A stretch of 64,000 nucleotides of DNA from UBA6522 sp965221035 (GCA_965221035.1 OZ244860.1:1302001-1366000), one strand, 5' to 3'; counted from the first letter of the stretch, positions 46,976 through 56,736 are shown. Made by a program: numbers and translations. Notes: generated by a model not told the origin, from the sequence alone.

Positions 46976-48801
46976 GCGGCACCCGCCGCCAGTTGCTGCA
47001 CGGTACCCACGAGGTTGCGCGCGTCCACATGCGGAAGCACTACGTAACGGGCGCCCATCTCGCCGGCCAGTCGGACGGCGTCCTTGCCCGGGCGTGGCGA
47101 CGTGTCGACGAACGCGGCGCTGTAGCCGGCGGCGCGCAGCCGGCGCGCGGCCGCCAAGGCATCGGCCCTGGCGCGAACCCTCCCGGCGGCGCCGTCCAGC
47201 GCGACGTTCGCGCGCCCGTCTGTCAGCAGGACGGTAAGCGGGCTCTCTCCCTTTCGCGCCACCGAATCGGAGAGCGCAACGGCAGCGTCGATGCCCGCCG
47301 CCAGCGGCGTACCGCCGCCTCCCGGCAGTCCCGCGAGCACCCGTTTTGCCCGTGCCAGGGAGCGGGTGGGAGGAAGCACCGTTTCGGCGCTGGTCTGGCG
47401 AAAGGCTATCAAGGCCACCCGGTCGCGGCGGATGTACGATTCGGCAAGCAGCAACTCCACGGCCCCCTTGGCTTCTCCGAGCCTGTGCAGTGCGGAGGAC
47501 CCCGAGGCATCGACGACCAGTATGGTGGTATTCACCGCGTGCGGTTTGCGGCGGGTCACGCGAAGATCTTCCGGGGCAACCCGGATGGCCGCTCCGCCGC
47601 CTTCACCGCCCTCGCCCCCCTCGCCGCCCGGCCGCGAATCACGCCGTCGCATGCGCTGAAACGGTGCGGCGGCGCGCAGGGTTTCGATCAGGTTGATGCG
47701 CAACCCGGGCCGGGGCGCGCCGGCGTACACGCCTGTCGGCCGGCCCCGCTCGACCGAACCGGGCGCCTTTCGGCCCGGGGTCCGACTCCGGGCGCGCGAG
47801 CGCGACCCGGCTCGGACTGCCGCGCCCCGGGTTTCGGGCTTCAGAAGTTGATCCGGCAGGGCCGCGCGACAAGCGGCGACGACGATCTCTTCCAGGGGGA
47901 GTTCGAGCGACCGCGAGTCATCACCCTCGGAATCATCCCCCTCGCTCGAAGGCGGGCGTTCTTCGCCGGGCGGCTCGAATCGGGTCTCGTCCGTTTCCGC
48001 CTCGGCGGGCGGTTCTTCCGCCAGGGACAGTGCGCGCGGGCCCAGCACGAGCCGCGCCGCCCGCTCGATGTCCTCGTTCGCAAGAGCCTCCCGCCCGGCG
48101 AGTGCCGCGGAGGCGCGAGCCGTTCGCAGCGCGAAGAGCACCGCCCTGACCGATTCGATGCCGAATCTCGCCGCCACGCGGCAAAGCGTCTCCGCCAGGT
48201 CGGGGGGGTCCGCGACCTTGGCCAGCGCGCGCCGGGCGGCCACGATACGGGACCTTGAACGGCCCGAACCGCCGATGTCGCGGAATCCGAGTTTCGAGAG
48301 GTTCAGATGGATGCCCAGGCGGTCCAGTAACGTGGAGGGCGGACGCTCGTCGTCGTCGATGCCCTCGTCCAGGGCCACCACGCCGAATCGGCTCGGTGTG
48401 CGCAATGCCAGCCCATCCCGCTGCAGGCACACCTCGCCGAAGTCGATGACGGCCGTCAACCGGGCCGCGGCCGCTGGATCGAGCCTCTCCGCCATCGAAA
48501 GGATCACCGCGCCCCCGTCCGCCTCCGCCAGCAGGCCGGCGTCGGCCACCGGCCGGCCGGCACGCAGGCTGGCCGTCAGGTCGAGTCCGCCCAGCAGCCT
48601 GTCGTCGCTGACATTCACCGGGACCCGGCGAATGGCCGAAGGGGCAGGAAACGATGCGCGCACCATCTCAAGCCACCGGTCCCGCACCGGACCGGGGCCG
48701 GCTCGGACCGCGACGCCCCCGACACCCGCCGGGTCGACGCAGAAGATGGCGGCCGCCTCGACGGCATCGTCCCAGAGCGGTTTCCCTTCCCCCTCGCTCA
48801 T
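46972..48801 (-). CDS. bchD: Magnesium chelatase subunit D
   Basis: AAA+/integrin-I domain subunit of the chelatase that inserts Mg into protoporphyrin IX, 609 residues. The N-terminal AAA part is degenerate, without a canonical P-loop, as in other BchD. An acidic then Arg-rich linker (about residues 290-390) precedes a von Willebrand A domain with the MIDAS motif DASGSSA and LLTDGRANVA. The ATG at 48801 overlaps the bchI stop by 4 nt and the stop overlaps bchO by 4 nt. Confidence 0.95.
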   Translation of the reverse strand: MSEGEGKPLWDDAVEAAAIFCVDPAGVGGVAVRAGPGPVRDRWLEMVRASFPAPSAIRRVPVNVSDDRLLGGLDLTASLRAGRPVADAGLLAEADGGAVILSMAERLDPAAAARLTAVIDFGEVCLQRDGLALRTPSRFGVVALDEGIDDDERPPSTLLDRLGIHLNLSKLGFRDIGGSGRSRSRIVAARRALAKVADPPDLAETLCRVAARFGIESVRAVLFALRTARASAALAGREALANEDIERAARLVLGPRALSLAEEPPAEAETDETRFEPPGEERPPSSEGDDSEGDDSRSLELPLEEIVVAACRAALPDQLLKPETRGAAVRAGSRSRARSRTPGRKAPGSVERGRPTGVYAGAPRPGLRINLIETLRAAAPFQRMRRRDSRPGGEGGEGGEGGGAAIRVAPEDLRVTRRKPHAVNTTILVVDASGSSALHRLGEAKGAVELLLAESYIRRDRVALIAFRQTSAETVLPPTRSLARAKRVLAGLPGGGGTPLAAGIDAAVALSDSVARKGESPLTVLLTDGRANVALDGAAGRVRARADALAAARRLRAAGYSAAFVDTSPRPGKDAVRLAGEMGARYVVLPHVDARNLVGTVQQLAAGAA

Positions 48802-49826
48802 TCGCCGAACAGCTCCTCGACCGCCCGCCGCACGCGTACGCCGGATCCCACGTCGTCCAGCGGATCGCGTCGCAGGCGGTGCCGCAGGGCCGGCTCCGCC
48901 ACAGTGCGAAGGTGCGCGTCGGTCACCGCATCCGCGCATTCCAGTGCGGCAACGGCCCGCGCGGCGCGGGTCAGTGTCAGTTCGCCCCGCAGTCCATCGG
49001 TACCCAGCCTGATGCAGAGTTCGGCCGCCCGCTTGAGAACATCATCCGGAACTTCAATGGCGGGCAAGGCCTCCCTTGCGAGGCTGATCTTCCGCCGGAC
49101 CTTGCCGTCGCGGCCTCTCCAGCGGCGGATGAACTGGGCAGGATCGCGTTCGAACGCGTCCCTGCGCCGCACCACCTCGATCCGGACCGCAAGATCGGTG
49201 GGCGTACTGACATCCACCGACAGCCCGAAGCGATCCAGCAGCTGCGGCCTCAGCTCGCCCTCCTCCGGATTGCCGCTGCCGATCAGCACAAAGCTTGCCG
49301 GATGCCGGATGCTGAGCCCTTCCCGCTCGACCACGTTCTCGCCGGAGGCCGCGACATCCAGCAACAGGTCGACCAGGTGGTCCTCCAGCAGATTGACCTC
49401 GTCGATATACAAAAAGCCCCGATTGGCGCCCGCCAGCAGTCCGGGCTCGAATTTGCGCAGTCCCTGGGTGAGGGCCGCTTCGAGGTTCAGGGCGCCGACA
49501 ATCCGGTCCTCGGTCGCCCCGAGCGGCAGATCCACCACCGGTACCCGGCCCTTTCGGGTGCGCAGGCCGCCGTTGGCCCTGCGCCTGACACAGTCCTCGC
49601 AGAGCCGCCCACCGTCACCGCCGGGATCGCAGCGGTACGGGCAATCGACACTCACCTCCATCGCCGGGAGCAGTTCGGCCAGACCTCGTACCGCCGTGGA
49701 TTTTCCGGTGCCGCGGTCGCCGAATACCAGGACTCCGCCGATGGCGGGATCCACCGCCGCAATCAACAGCGCCAGGCGCATCTCGTCCTGGCCGACCAGC
49801 GCGGAGAAGGGGTACGCACCAGGCAT
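48798..49826 (-). CDS. bchI: Magnesium chelatase ATPase subunit I
   Basis: AAA+ ATPase motor of Mg chelatase, 342 residues. YPFSALVGQDEMRLALLIAA is the family start, Walker A is GDRGTGKST, Walker B lies in GFLYIDEVNLLEDHLVD, and SVEREG-type loop VVEREGLSIRHPASFVLIGS and the arginine-finger region follow. It lies 15 nt after puhE and overlaps bchD. Confidence 0.96.
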   Translation of the reverse strand: MPGAYPFSALVGQDEMRLALLIAAVDPAIGGVLVFGDRGTGKSTAVRGLAELLPAMEVSVDCPYRCDPGGDGGRLCEDCVRRRANGGLRTRKGRVPVVDLPLGATEDRIVGALNLEAALTQGLRKFEPGLLAGANRGFLYIDEVNLLEDHLVDLLLDVAASGENVVEREGLSIRHPASFVLIGSGNPEEGELRPQLLDRFGLSVDVSTPTDLAVRIEVVRRRDAFERDPAQFIRRWRGRDGKVRRKISLAREALPAIEVPDDVLKRAAELCIRLGTDGLRGELTLTRAARAVAALECADAVTDAHLRTVAEPALRHRLRRDPLDDVGSGVRVRRAVEELFGE

Positions 49827-49841
49827 CGCAGCCTCCCCAAC

Positions 49842-50627
49842 CTATTCTTCGGTACCCCCGCCGGGGGACGGGCTGTGATGGGCCCACTGCCACAAGCCGG
49901 GGTCCGCAACCGGCGCCATCAGCATGATGTGCTCCAGCACGGCCAGGCCCAGCAGGGCGGCAAGGAGCGTCGCCCCGGCCACTCCGGCGCCGTCCACGCC
50001 CGCCAGTCCCACCGCCCGCTCAACCAGCATCCCGAGCAACCAGAGTGAAACGATGAGCGACACGGGAAACAGCGGGTTCAGCTTTCGCTTGCGGAAGTAG
50101 CTCTTCAGGTAGTCCACCCGGTCGGGGAGCCAGTCCTCGGCCAGATTGCGCACGCCCAGAAATACATTCAGCTTGGCGCTGAGACGCATGCCCCACAGCG
50201 CAATGAACGTCCATAGGCCAACAGGATTGGGCTGCCCCCAGGACAGCGCGGTGACGACCGCCAGGGTCGCCAGGATCGCCAGTTCATGGTAGAGCACCGC
50301 CTGGCTTGCCTGCAGGAAACGCCGCCATCCCGGACACTGCCGCTCGCAGCCCCGGGTCCTTGGTCCGGTGACGGCTCCGGTCAGGAAACTGATCTCGTGC
50401 CATCCCCAGATCAGCAATCCGCACGTGAATCCAAGGAATGCGCCGCCCACCGTGGGAAGGCGTGCGCCGACCGCCAGCCCCCACAAGGAAGCCAGCAGCA
50501 CCAGGCTGGCCCCCATCAGACTGAATCGAGCCGTCCGAACCGGAAGGTTGACCAGGTAGAGCACCGCACCGGTACTGACCCACCACAGGAAGATGGCATA
50601 CAGGACCGCGGTGACCGGCAGGCTCAT
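49842..50627 (-). CDS. puhE: PuhE, photosynthetic complex assembly membrane protein
   Basis: Integral membrane protein (DUF3623 family), 261 residues with about seven hydrophobic helices. Family hallmarks include WWxSTG near residue 15 (FLWWVSTGAVLYLVNLP), GWHEISFLTG and the WGQPNPVGLWTF / LNVFLGVRNLAEDWLPDRVDYLKSYF pair. In Rhodobacter, loss of PuhE alters bacteriochlorophyll production and reaction-centre assembly. It lies between acsF and bchI. Confidence 0.92.
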   Translation of the reverse strand: MSLPVTAVLYAIFLWWVSTGAVLYLVNLPVRTARFSLMGASLVLLASLWGLAVGARLPTVGGAFLGFTCGLLIWGWHEISFLTGAVTGPRTRGCERQCPGWRRFLQASQAVLYHELAILATLAVVTALSWGQPNPVGLWTFIALWGMRLSAKLNVFLGVRNLAEDWLPDRVDYLKSYFRKRKLNPLFPVSLIVSLWLLGMLVERAVGLAGVDGAGVAGATLLAALLGLAVLEHIMLMAPVADPGLWQWAHHSPSPGGGTEE

Positions 50628-50640
50628 GGGCGGTCGCCCC

Positions 50641-51705
50641 CTACCAGACCGGGACCATCCGCACCTCCGCCGGAATGTCGTTGCGCCGCGTGGGCAGCAG
50701 GCACAGTCTGGCGAAGGTCACGGCGGCGGCGGTCGTCAGCGCAATACGTCTGGCCCAGCCGGCAAGCCCTCCCTGCGCCCGTGCGTCCGCCACCGACTGG
50801 TTGATCCGGCACAACCGGTCCAGGCCGGCCCTGAATCGAGGTGAATCCAGGTCGAGCGTGATCGGAAAGACCTGGCGCGAGATTTTCGTCGTGATGTCGA
50901 ACACGGTGAAGTCATACTCGGTGGGATCCATGCCCAGCGCTTCGTACAGGGCGGGCCGCGAGTGGTCGCGAACGTACATGGTGGCAAAGACCGCCAGCAG
51001 GAAGAACCGGATCCAGAACCGGTTGACCCCCCGCAACAGGTGCGGGTTGGCCCGCATGATCAGCGCGAACGCCTCGCCGTGCCGGAACTCGTCGTTGCAC
51101 CATTCCTCGAACCAGTTGAAGATCGGATGAAATTTCTGTTCCGGGTGGCGCTGCAGATGCCGGAAGATGGTGATGTAGCGGGCGTAGCCGATCTTCTCCG
51201 AGAGGTAGGTGGCGTAGAAGATGAATTTCGGCTTGAAATACTTGTACTTCTTGGCCCGCTTCAGGAACCCCAGGTTGACGGCGACGCCGAAGTCCCTGAG
51301 GGCCTGGTTGATGAAACCGGCATGGCGGGACTCGTCACGGGCCATGTACTCCATGAGCGCCTTGATGTCGGGATTGTCCACCGCCCGGCCGATGTCCGCA
51401 TAGAGCACATGACCCGAGTATTCGGCGGTAATGGAACTGATCAGGAAATCGAGGAATTCCGCCTTCAGTTCTTCCGGCAGTTCGTCCAGTCGGTGGGGGA
51501 AATGCTCGATCCGCTCGAAGTGGTCCCGATTGGCGTCGCGCTCGAATTCGGACATCATCTGGTCCCACTCCCGCCTGACCGGGCTGACGTCCAGGCGGTC
51601 CATGGCCTTGAAGTCCGTGGTATAGAACCGCGGCGCCAGCATCGTGTCCCTGGTGGCCTGCCGCGTCGCGTCATTGGGTGAAATGCTCTGATTGTCAACG
51701 TCCAT
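50641..51705 (-). CDS. acsF: Aerobic Mg-protoporphyrin IX monomethyl ester cyclase
   Basis: Oxygen-dependent diiron enzyme forming the isocyclic ring of bacteriochlorophyll, 354 residues. The carboxylate/His iron ligands appear as ITAEYSGH, ARDESRHAGF and EWCNDEFRHGEAF. The ATG at 51705 has AGGAG 6 nt upstream and overlaps the puhC 3' end by 11 nt. Since bchE is not in the window, this enzyme may be the main cyclase, which would require oxygen for pigment synthesis. Confidence 0.95.
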   Translation of the reverse strand: MDVDNQSISPNDATRQATRDTMLAPRFYTTDFKAMDRLDVSPVRREWDQMMSEFERDANRDHFERIEHFPHRLDELPEELKAEFLDFLISSITAEYSGHVLYADIGRAVDNPDIKALMEYMARDESRHAGFINQALRDFGVAVNLGFLKRAKKYKYFKPKFIFYATYLSEKIGYARYITIFRHLQRHPEQKFHPIFNWFEEWCNDEFRHGEAFALIMRANPHLLRGVNRFWIRFFLLAVFATMYVRDHSRPALYEALGMDPTEYDFTVFDITTKISRQVFPITLDLDSPRFRAGLDRLCRINQSVADARAQGGLAGWARRIALTTAAAVTFARLCLLPTRRNDIPAEVRMVPVW

Positions 51706-52198
51706 CGGGTGCTCCTGCACGTGTTTGTCGTGTATCAAGCCGACCGGCTGACTGCGCGGCCGTCAGCAGGTCGGCAAAATTTCCGGCATTGGCGGGGCCG
51801 AATGCCTCCAGATCGATGTGTTGTCCTGTCACCGGATCATCCAGCGACAGCCTCCCGTCCGCATAGCGGGTCAGGCGGAAAGGCTGTCCCGCGCCGACAT
51901 TGTAGGGTTTCCTGTAGCGGGCCAGGCCCCTCAGTGTCCCTCTGAGAAATCCGTTCGTGCCCGGCAGCAGCACCTGAACGAGTGCATCGTCGGCATGGGA
52001 ATACACTTCGACCGAGCCATCGGCCCGGTCGACGAAGCGCAGATCGCGGCTCGCAACGACAGCCGATTCCGGCATGCTGCTGGTCCCGATACCGCTTTCC
52101 CGCGAGACCAGCACGGCGGTCAGTGCGAAGCAGACCAGCGCGGCGGCTCCCAGCAGCGCACCCCGCGGAAGAAGGCTGTTGGCCGATGGATCGCTCAT
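51695..52198 (-). CDS. puhC: PuhC, photosynthetic complex assembly protein
   Basis: Membrane-anchored factor aiding reaction-centre/LH1 assembly, 167 residues. One N-terminal helix (LLGAAALVCFALTAVLVS) is followed by a periplasmic domain containing RDLRFVDRADGSVEVY and the LLPGTNGFLRGTLRGLARYR block characteristic of PuhC. The ATG at 52198 lies 13 nt after the puhB stop. Confidence 0.9.
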   Translation of the reverse strand: MSDPSANSLLPRGALLGAAALVCFALTAVLVSRESGIGTSSMPESAVVASRDLRFVDRADGSVEVYSHADDALVQVLLPGTNGFLRGTLRGLARYRKPYNVGAGQPFRLTRYADGRLSLDDPVTGQHIDLEAFGPANAGNFADLLTAAQSAGRLDTRQTRAGAPDGR

Positions 52199-52211
52199 GA
52201 ATTCATCCCGT

Positions 52212-52868
52212 TCAACCCAGCGCCGCCGCCCGCCGTCGCCCCCGGACGGCGCCGCCGGACCGGGAAACGCTCCTGGCCGTTCCGTCTTCGTAGGCGACCA
52301 GGGCCGCACTCAGCAAGTCGGCGACCCGGTCGCATTCCGCAATGGCCCGCAGCATGGGTTGCGGGCGCGCCAGCCGCCAGGGGCGAACGTGGGGCCAAAG
52401 GGCCAGGTAGCCGATGCGCTGGGATTCCGCCAGGGACAACGGGATATCGCCGGTACCGTCCGGATAGGTCTTGAGCGCGGCCCCCTTGACGACTTCGAAG
52501 GGGATATTGACCGTGATCGGCAGGGCGATGCCGGCACGGATGACCACCCGGCGGGAGGTGACCGTGTACACCGTCGTGCGGCTGACAAGCCATGCGATCA
52601 ACCCCAGGATTCCGAACGTCGCTGCCGCCGGGATGCCCAGCCAGAGAATCGACACCAGGCCCTCCCCGATGCTGCTCGCACCGTTGATGGCGCCCACGAG
52701 ACGCCAGGCGGCGATGAGCAGGAAGTACGCTGCGATCAGTCTCAGCGGAAACACCGTCCAGGCGGCGCGCCACGGTTGCGGCGCGCCCTGCCACAACAAT
52801 TCCTCGCCCGCCGGAAGCTCTTCCGGCAGTCCGGGGATGGGCTCGACCTCGAAGTCGTCATGCGTCAC
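52212..52868 (-). CDS. puhB: PuhB, reaction-centre assembly factor
   Basis: Membrane protein with a bPH2-like domain needed for efficient reaction-centre assembly, 218 residues. EVEPIPGLPEELPAGEELLW is the family start, two helices follow (RLIAAYFLLIAAW; AAATFGILGLIAWLV), then VYTVTSRRVVIRAGIALP. I use GTG at 52868, which overlaps the puhA stop as GTGA; a longer frame to 52928 lies inside puhA. Confidence 0.92.
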   Translation of the reverse strand: MTHDDFEVEPIPGLPEELPAGEELLWQGAPQPWRAAWTVFPLRLIAAYFLLIAAWRLVGAINGASSIGEGLVSILWLGIPAAATFGILGLIAWLVSRTTVYTVTSRRVVIRAGIALPITVNIPFEVVKGAALKTYPDGTGDIPLSLAESQRIGYLALWPHVRPWRLARPQPMLRAIAECDRVADLLSAALVAYEDGTARSVSRSGGAVRGRRRAAALG

Positions 52869-53668
52869 AGCAATGGCTCTCCCAGGGATTCTGACGAGTA
52901 AAGGGATCCGCCGGCGAAATATGCGCAAATCCTGTCTTCCTCAAGGCGCGTCACCTGGTCGGGCGACCGGAGCGCGGGTATTGCGGCGAACTGTCGCGAC
53001 CTGAGCGTCGCGATGCGCACCTGGCGCCTCATGGCCCGTATGTTTGCGAAGCCGATCGGGATCAACGCCCTTCGGGCGGCGTCGCCGGCCGTTTCCCCTT
53101 CCTGCGCCACATCCCTGTCGGGTATCTCCATTTCCAGGTAACGAATCAGGGGCTCGCCACGGTCAATCCAGACATCCACGACGGTGCCGGCGCTGCGACC
53201 GTCGGAACCGACCACGTCCATCCCGCGGGGATCCGGATCCCTGCGTTCGATCCAGAAATCGGTTGCCACGCGCAATGGAACGATCTTCGGCTCGCCATGG
53301 TAGGTGACGTCCGGTACGTCCTCGCGGTTGGCATACGATCCGGGCCCTACCCCGGCGGTCATGCCGTCGCCGACCGGTTCCAGGGGCGCGCCCGGCCAGG
53401 GGGCCAGCGGGGTGGCCCGAACGGATTCGGGTTCTTCATCGCGCGGTGCCGACCGTGTTTCGCCGCCGGCGAGCGGGAAGAACTTGGGCTTCGGGATGGC
53501 GGGGTATCCCTGGATGCGGATATTTCTCGGCGGGTCGGATTCCAGCGGATAGCCTTCCCGCTTGTCTTCCCGCCGGAGGTAGATGATGAGCCCGGCGAAG
53601 AAAATCCAGAACGCATATAGAACCACTTGCGCCACGTCGATGTAGCTGGTGATGTATCCCGATGGCAT
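52865..53668 (-). CDS. puhA: Photosynthetic reaction centre H subunit
   Basis: Cytoplasmic cap of the reaction centre, 267 residues. Starts MPSGYITSYIDVAQVVLYAF with one membrane helix, then YLRREDKREGYPLESD, the family's post-helix loop. The cytoplasmic PRC-barrel region contains VVGSDGRSAGTVVDVWIDRG and IGFANIRAMRRQVRI. AGGAGG lies 7 nt before the ATG. It is 25 nt after lhaA. Confidence 0.96.
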   Translation of the reverse strand: MPSGYITSYIDVAQVVLYAFWIFFAGLIIYLRREDKREGYPLESDPPRNIRIQGYPAIPKPKFFPLAGGETRSAPRDEEPESVRATPLAPWPGAPLEPVGDGMTAGVGPGSYANREDVPDVTYHGEPKIVPLRVATDFWIERRDPDPRGMDVVGSDGRSAGTVVDVWIDRGEPLIRYLEMEIPDRDVAQEGETAGDAARRALIPIGFANIRAMRRQVRIATLRSRQFAAIPALRSPDQVTRLEEDRICAYFAGGSLYSSESLGEPLL

Positions 53669-53693
53669 ATCGAACCTCCTGGCCCTTGGCGCG

Positions 53694-55118
53694 CTAGCCC
53701 GGCAATCCGGCAAGCCCCGCCCACTGAGATGAATGTGATTTGGGGTCCCTGGTGAGCCTGACCAGGGGACCGAGGACGACCAGCGTCAGAAACAGCAGGC
53801 CGATTTCCAGGTGATAGACAACGCTGTAACCGGTCGAGTCGGCGATCAGGGCGGGTCCGAGAACGCCGCGCGACGCCAGATCGCCGACGAAGTCCCTCAG
53901 TAGCCCGCCCAGGGCGATGCCCGCGCCCGACGCGCAGGCCTGGACCGCGCCCCATGTGCCCAGCGCCAGCCCGACCTTGCGACCGTCCGTCAATTCCATG
54001 GCGGCCATCAGAGTGCCCACTGCGAACAGGCCGGCGCCGAATCCGATCAGTGCCGTCCCGACCCTGAACAGCGCCGGCGATGACAGCGGCCCGGAGAAAA
54101 TGACGGCAGTGAATGCGACGATGCCCGCCAGCACGCCCAACGACGCCAGTCGATGGGGGTCCGTACCCCGCCCCAGCCACCTTGCCGCGAGCGCGAACGC
54201 GGTCAGTGTGCCGCCTGCGAGCAGTGCGGTGAGCGTCGTGGTGGCGCCGACGCTGAGCCCTAGGACCTCGCCGCCGTACGGCTCAAGGAGTATGTCCTGC
54301 AGGGCGAATGCCATCGTCCCCAGACCGACCGCGACGAGAAAGCGCCCGGAGCGGGAGTGACGCGAAAATTCCCGCCAGGCGGTGCGCAGCGCCGGTCTCG
54401 GTACCGCGCGCCGGGGTCGCCTGACCTCCTGTTTCCAGAGCGCGGCCACGTTGAGGACCATCGTCACCGCCGCCGCTCCCTGCACGACCCGGATCAGCTT
54501 GATCTGGTCGAAATTCGAAAGCAGGAACCCGAACAACATCGCGCTTGCGATCATTCCCAGCAACAGCATCACGTACAGAAGGGCCACCACGCGCGGCCGG
54601 GCGGCCTCGGGCGCAAGATCGGTCGCCAGCGCGAGTCCCGCGGTCTGGGTCGCATGCAGTCCCGCGCCCACCAGCAGAAACGCCAGCGCGGCGCCCGCGG
54701 TTCCGATCCAGATGGGCCCGTGGGTATCGCCCGACAGCACCAGCAGCGCGAACGGCATGATCGCAAGGCCGCCGAACTGCAGCAGCGTCCCCAGCCAGAT
54801 ATAGGGAACCCGCCGCCAGCCGAGCGCCGACCGATGGGTATCCGACCGAAAGCCGATGAGCACCCTGAAGGGCGCGAAAAGCAGCGGAAGCGACACCATC
54901 ACCGCGACAACCGATGCCGCGATGCCCAACTCCACGATCATCACCCGGTTCAACGTGCCGTTCAGCAGCACCACGGCCATGCCCACCGAAACCTGAAACA
55001 GCGACAACCGAATCAGTCGGCCGAGCGGCAACTCGGTGCTGGCAGCGTCCGCGAAGGGAAGGTACCGCGTGCCGAGACGCATCCAGCCCCGGGTGAAGTT
55101 GTCCACCAGACCGGTCAC
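53694..55118 (-). CDS. lhaA: LhaA, PucC-family MFS protein for LH1 assembly
   Basis: About 12-helix MFS protein, 474 residues, of the same family as pucC in this window (shared TRYLPFADAAS/RYLPFADLAT, LSLFQVSVGMAVVLL, GTLNRVMIVEL, GWRRVPYIWLGTLLQFGG). Its place between bchM and puhA is the standard one for lhaA, which supports LH1 formation. GTG at 55118 overlaps the bchM stop by 4 nt. Confidence 0.93.
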   Translation of the reverse strand: MTGLVDNFTRGWMRLGTRYLPFADAASTELPLGRLIRLSLFQVSVGMAVVLLNGTLNRVMIVELGIAASVVAVMVSLPLLFAPFRVLIGFRSDTHRSALGWRRVPYIWLGTLLQFGGLAIMPFALLVLSGDTHGPIWIGTAGAALAFLLVGAGLHATQTAGLALATDLAPEAARPRVVALLYVMLLLGMIASAMLFGFLLSNFDQIKLIRVVQGAAAVTMVLNVAALWKQEVRRPRRAVPRPALRTAWREFSRHSRSGRFLVAVGLGTMAFALQDILLEPYGGEVLGLSVGATTTLTALLAGGTLTAFALAARWLGRGTDPHRLASLGVLAGIVAFTAVIFSGPLSSPALFRVGTALIGFGAGLFAVGTLMAAMELTDGRKVGLALGTWGAVQACASGAGIALGGLLRDFVGDLASRGVLGPALIADSTGYSVVYHLEIGLLFLTLVVLGPLVRLTRDPKSHSSQWAGLAGLPG

Positions 55119-55819
55119 CGCCGGATCAACTCCACGGCCTGGGAGGCGTAGAAGCCCCGCTGGATGAGCCGGCTGCGGCCGGTGCGCCATTCCGAGAGCC
55201 CCTTCTCCTCGCCAAGCATTCGGCGCACCGAACGTTCGGCGACCGGCTCCACGGCGGGCGCCCGGTTGCTGCGGGGGAAAAATCGCCCCAGCGCGTGCAT
55301 CTGGGCGAGCGGAAACCGGGTCGGCACAAAGGTGAAGTACATCGCACTGCGCGTGGAACGGGCCAGCCGACCCAGCAGTTGCACCATGAGCGGCGGCGCA
55401 TAATGGATCAGCGAATCCATGGCGACGAGGTAGTCGAATTCCTCATCCGCGACATCCAGCATGTCGCCGACGCGAAAATCGATGGCGTTGCGGTCCACGT
55501 CTTCCGGCAACTGCTCGCGCGCGTGCTCCAGCAGCGCGGTGGACAGGTCCACGGCCGTCACGTGCGCGCCCCGCCGGACCGCCTCCACCGTGAGCAGGCC
55601 GGTACCGCAGCCGGCGTCCAGCACGCGCTGCCCGGAAAGATCGTCCGGCAACCACCCGAGCAGCGTCTGGCGCATCCGCGACCGGCCCTGGCGCACCCTC
55701 TCGCGTATTCCCCCGACCGCGACGTCGGAGCCGAGGCGGATCCAGTTCTGCGCCGCGGTCCTGTCGAAATAGGTTTCGATTTCGCCGCGACGCTGCTCGT
55801 AGGACATGACCCGCATCAT
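55115..55819 (-). CDS. bchM: Mg-protoporphyrin IX O-methyltransferase
   Basis: Methylates the C13 propionate of Mg-protoporphyrin IX using S-adenosylmethionine, 234 residues. The SAM-binding motif VLDAGCGTGLLTVEAVRRGA and VTAVDLSTALLEHARE are clear, and FDYLVAMDSLIHYA is conserved in BchM. Two neighbouring ATGs (55819 and 55816) overlap the bchL stop. Confidence 0.95.
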   Translation of the reverse strand: MMRVMSYEQRRGEIETYFDRTAAQNWIRLGSDVAVGGIRERVRQGRSRMRQTLLGWLPDDLSGQRVLDAGCGTGLLTVEAVRRGAHVTAVDLSTALLEHAREQLPEDVDRNAIDFRVGDMLDVADEEFDYLVAMDSLIHYAPPLMVQLLGRLARSTRSAMYFTFVPTRFPLAQMHALGRFFPRSNRAPAVEPVAERSVRRMLGEEKGLSEWRTGRSRLIQRGFYASQAVELIRR

Positions 55820-56736
55820 TCGAATCCCAGAAAGTCGAATATGTCCCGATCCTTCATGGGCGTCGCCGTCTGTGGCTCGTTGCCGTTCAACAGGAACGCG
55901 GCCAGCCGAAGGTATTCCTCCTGCACGGCCTTGAGGTCGCCGGTCGCTTCCATCTCGAACAGCGTGCTTTTCTTCAGCCGGCTCTGCCTGATGATGTCGA
56001 GATCGGGGAAATGGGCCACCCGTTCCAGTCCGATGGCTTCGTTGAAACGATCGATCTGGTCGGTGCCGGCGCTTCGGTTGGCGATCACGCCACCCAGTCG
56101 AACCGCGTAGTTCCTGGATTTCGCAACGATGGCCGCCACGATGCGGTTCATGGCGAAAATGGAATCGAAGTCGTTCGCCGTCACGATCAGGGCTCGTTCG
56201 GCATGCTGCAGGGGTGAGGCGAATCCGCCGCAGACCACGTCTCCGAGGACGTCGAATATGACGATATCCGTATCTTCCAGCAGATGATGTTCCTTGAGCA
56301 GCTTCACCGTCTGGCCGACCACGTATCCCCCGCAGCCGGTGCCGGCGGGCGGCCCACCCGCCTCCACGCACATCACGCCGTTATAGCCCTCGTACACGAA
56401 GTCGTCGGGCCTCAGTTCCTCGTGGTGGAAGTCCACGGTCTCCAGGATGTCGATGACCGTGGGCACGAGCTGCTTGGTCAGCGTGAAGGTCGAATCGTGC
56501 TTGGGGTCGCAGCCGATTTGCAACACCCTCTTGCCGAGCTTCGAGAATGCGACCGACAGGTTCGAGGCCGTCGTGCTCTTGCCGATACCGCCCTTGCCGT
56601 AAATCGCAAAGACCTGTGCCTTGTCGATGGCCAGATCCGGATCGAGATGCACCTGCAGGCTGCCTTCACCGTCGGCGCGGCGACTCTTTTTCCTTCTGTA
56701 CGCGGGCGCGGGAATATGTGTTGCGTTGACGCTCAT
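55816..56736 (-). CDS. bchL: Light-independent protochlorophyllide reductase iron protein
   Basis: NifH-like ATP-dependent reductase passing electrons to BchNB, 306 residues. P-loop AIYGKGGIGKSTTASNLS, LQIGCDPKHDSTFTL, and two cluster-ligand Cys in GTGCGGYVVG and VLGDVVCGGFASP. The start overlaps the bchH stop (ATGA). Confidence 0.97.
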   Translation of the reverse strand: MSVNATHIPAPAYRRKKSRRADGEGSLQVHLDPDLAIDKAQVFAIYGKGGIGKSTTASNLSVAFSKLGKRVLQIGCDPKHDSTFTLTKQLVPTVIDILETVDFHHEELRPDDFVYEGYNGVMCVEAGGPPAGTGCGGYVVGQTVKLLKEHHLLEDTDIVIFDVLGDVVCGGFASPLQHAERALIVTANDFDSIFAMNRIVAAIVAKSRNYAVRLGGVIANRSAGTDQIDRFNEAIGLERVAHFPDLDIIRQSRLKKSTLFEMEATGDLKAVQEEYLRLAAFLLNGNEPQTATPMKDRDIFDFLGFE

